From: Desulfobacterales bacterium
GTDB lineage: Bacteria > Desulfobacterota > DSM-4660 > Desulfatiglandales > B25-G16
DNA: 6,494 nucleotides
Assembly (NCBI GenBank): GCA_013375335.1
Contig: JABXJZ010000084.1
Location: forward strand, 1 to 6,494
Reading direction: 5' to 3'
Of the stretch, positions 6,241-6,494 are shown one piece after another. Positions within the stretch are counted from its first letter, which is position 1, and the number at the start of each line of letters is the position of its first letter. The position numbers and the translations under genes were made by a program. Under the pieces are notes generated by a model. It worked only from the letters and a program-made list of their open reading frames with translations. It had not been told where the DNA came from and made no database searches.

Positions 6241-6253
6241 CATGTCTCTCAGG

Positions 6254-6265
6254 ATAGTCAACTAT
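6254..6265. repeat. Palindrome ATAGT-CA-ACTAT in the divergent intergenic region
   Basis: Perfect 5-bp arms with a 2-base centre, between the two divergent promoter candidates and about 21 bases upstream of the plus-strand -35 box. It is a possible operator. Its short length means chance cannot be excluded. Confidence 0.3.
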
Positions 6266-6285
6266 ATGAAAACTGCTCCATGTAC

Positions 6286-6314
6286 TTGCGAACTTTGAGA
6301 TTATTGTTTATTAT
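6286..6314 (+). promoter_or_regulatory. Candidate sigma70 promoter for the exported-protein gene
   Basis: TTGCGA (6286-6291) and TATTAT (6309-6314) are 17 bases apart in an AT-rich stretch. Transcription would start near 6321, giving a leader of about 48 bases before the ATG at 6369. Confidence 0.5.
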
Positions 6315-6368
6315 AGGGGTGTTTTCTATTTCCGTCTTAGGAACCCAGTTTAAAGAGGAGGTAGTGCA

Positions 6369-6494
6369 ATGAAGAGATCAGTATGGTTTGCTACGGTGGT
6401 GCTTGCCGTGATCTTTCTCCTGTGTTTCTCCGGGGGCCAGTCCCTGGCCGGTGAGAAAGTATTCAAGAGGGCTGGGGAAATAGCAGCTATTGAC
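6369..6494 (+). CDS. Exported protein of unknown function, 5' end only
   Basis: 42 codons are visible before the window edge. The ATG follows GAGGAGG at a spacing of about 7 bases. The protein starts MKRSV, has a hydrophobic stretch at about 6-20, and reaches a likely signal peptidase I site after SLA (residue 27), so the mature part would begin at GEKVFKRAGEIAAID. That short start resembles small periplasmic proteins whose first strand reads like 'GEI..ID....TV', as in CusF-like or DUF5666-like beta proteins. With only 15 mature residues this is a hint, not an assignment. It is the only plus-strand gene in the window and is divergent from the RDD gene. Confidence 0.8.
   Translation, partial: MKRSVWFATVVLAVIFLLCFSGGQSLAGEKVFKRAGEIAAID

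Noticed and set aside
1..6494. CRISPR array, tRNA, rRNA, insertion sequence, integrase or attachment site
   Set aside because: I saw no regularly spaced direct repeats, cloverleaf-like sequence, transposase or integrase motifs, or long terminal inverted repeats.

Overview
The gene content suggests an anaerobic or facultative Gram-negative bacterium, most like Desulfobacterota (Deltaproteobacteria). The signs are a Tat-exported DUF362 protein beside a NapH/NapG-type polyferredoxin, an E. coli-type aspartate-semialdehyde dehydrogenase, zinc-ribbon/RDD membrane proteins, and AGGAGG-type ribosome binding sites. This lineage is an inference from gene content, not from a marker gene.

Almost everything is on the minus strand, so the genes run from right to left. 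At the right edge is the start of a plus-strand gene for an exported protein (6369 to the edge). It is divergent from a zinc-ribbon/RDD membrane protein gene (5529-6122, minus), and the space between them holds two back-to-back sigma70-like promoter candidates and two short palindromes. Next comes a decayed region (5294-5528) that keeps only the last ~49 codons of a PLP-dependent enzyme of the KBL/BioF (alpha-oxoamine synthase) type. Then comes a complete asd gene (4087-5202), with every catalytic residue at the E. coli numbering.

After a 148-bp gap with a very good sigma70-type promoter (TTGATA-17-TATGAT), a tightly packed module follows. It encodes a DJ-1/PfpI-type glutamine-amidotransferase-like protein (3417-3938), a Tat-signal DUF362 protein (2451-3392), and a 540-residue membrane polyferredoxin (832-2454) that starts at TTG and overlaps the DUF362 stop as TTGA. 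The polyferredoxin looks like NapH joined to NapG: a multi-pass membrane part with FCGxxCPLG and CRxxCPLG motifs and two cytoplasmic-type [4Fe-4S] motifs, then an internal twin-arginine hydrophobic segment, then four more [4Fe-4S] motifs. The arrangement suggests that one chain could carry electrons across the inner membrane, perhaps to or from the exported DUF362 protein. That function is inference.

Downstream is a 22-codon lipoprotein-signal-like ORF (680-748), then a metallo-beta-lactamase-fold hydrolase (glyoxalase II/YcbL-like), which runs off the left edge. A short ORF with its own strong ribosome binding site overlaps the hydrolase start. I saw no tRNA, rRNA, CRISPR array, insertion sequence or integrase. 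The most interesting items are the fused polyferredoxin with its DUF362 partner, the PLP-enzyme remnant, and the mini-ORFs between 599 and 748.
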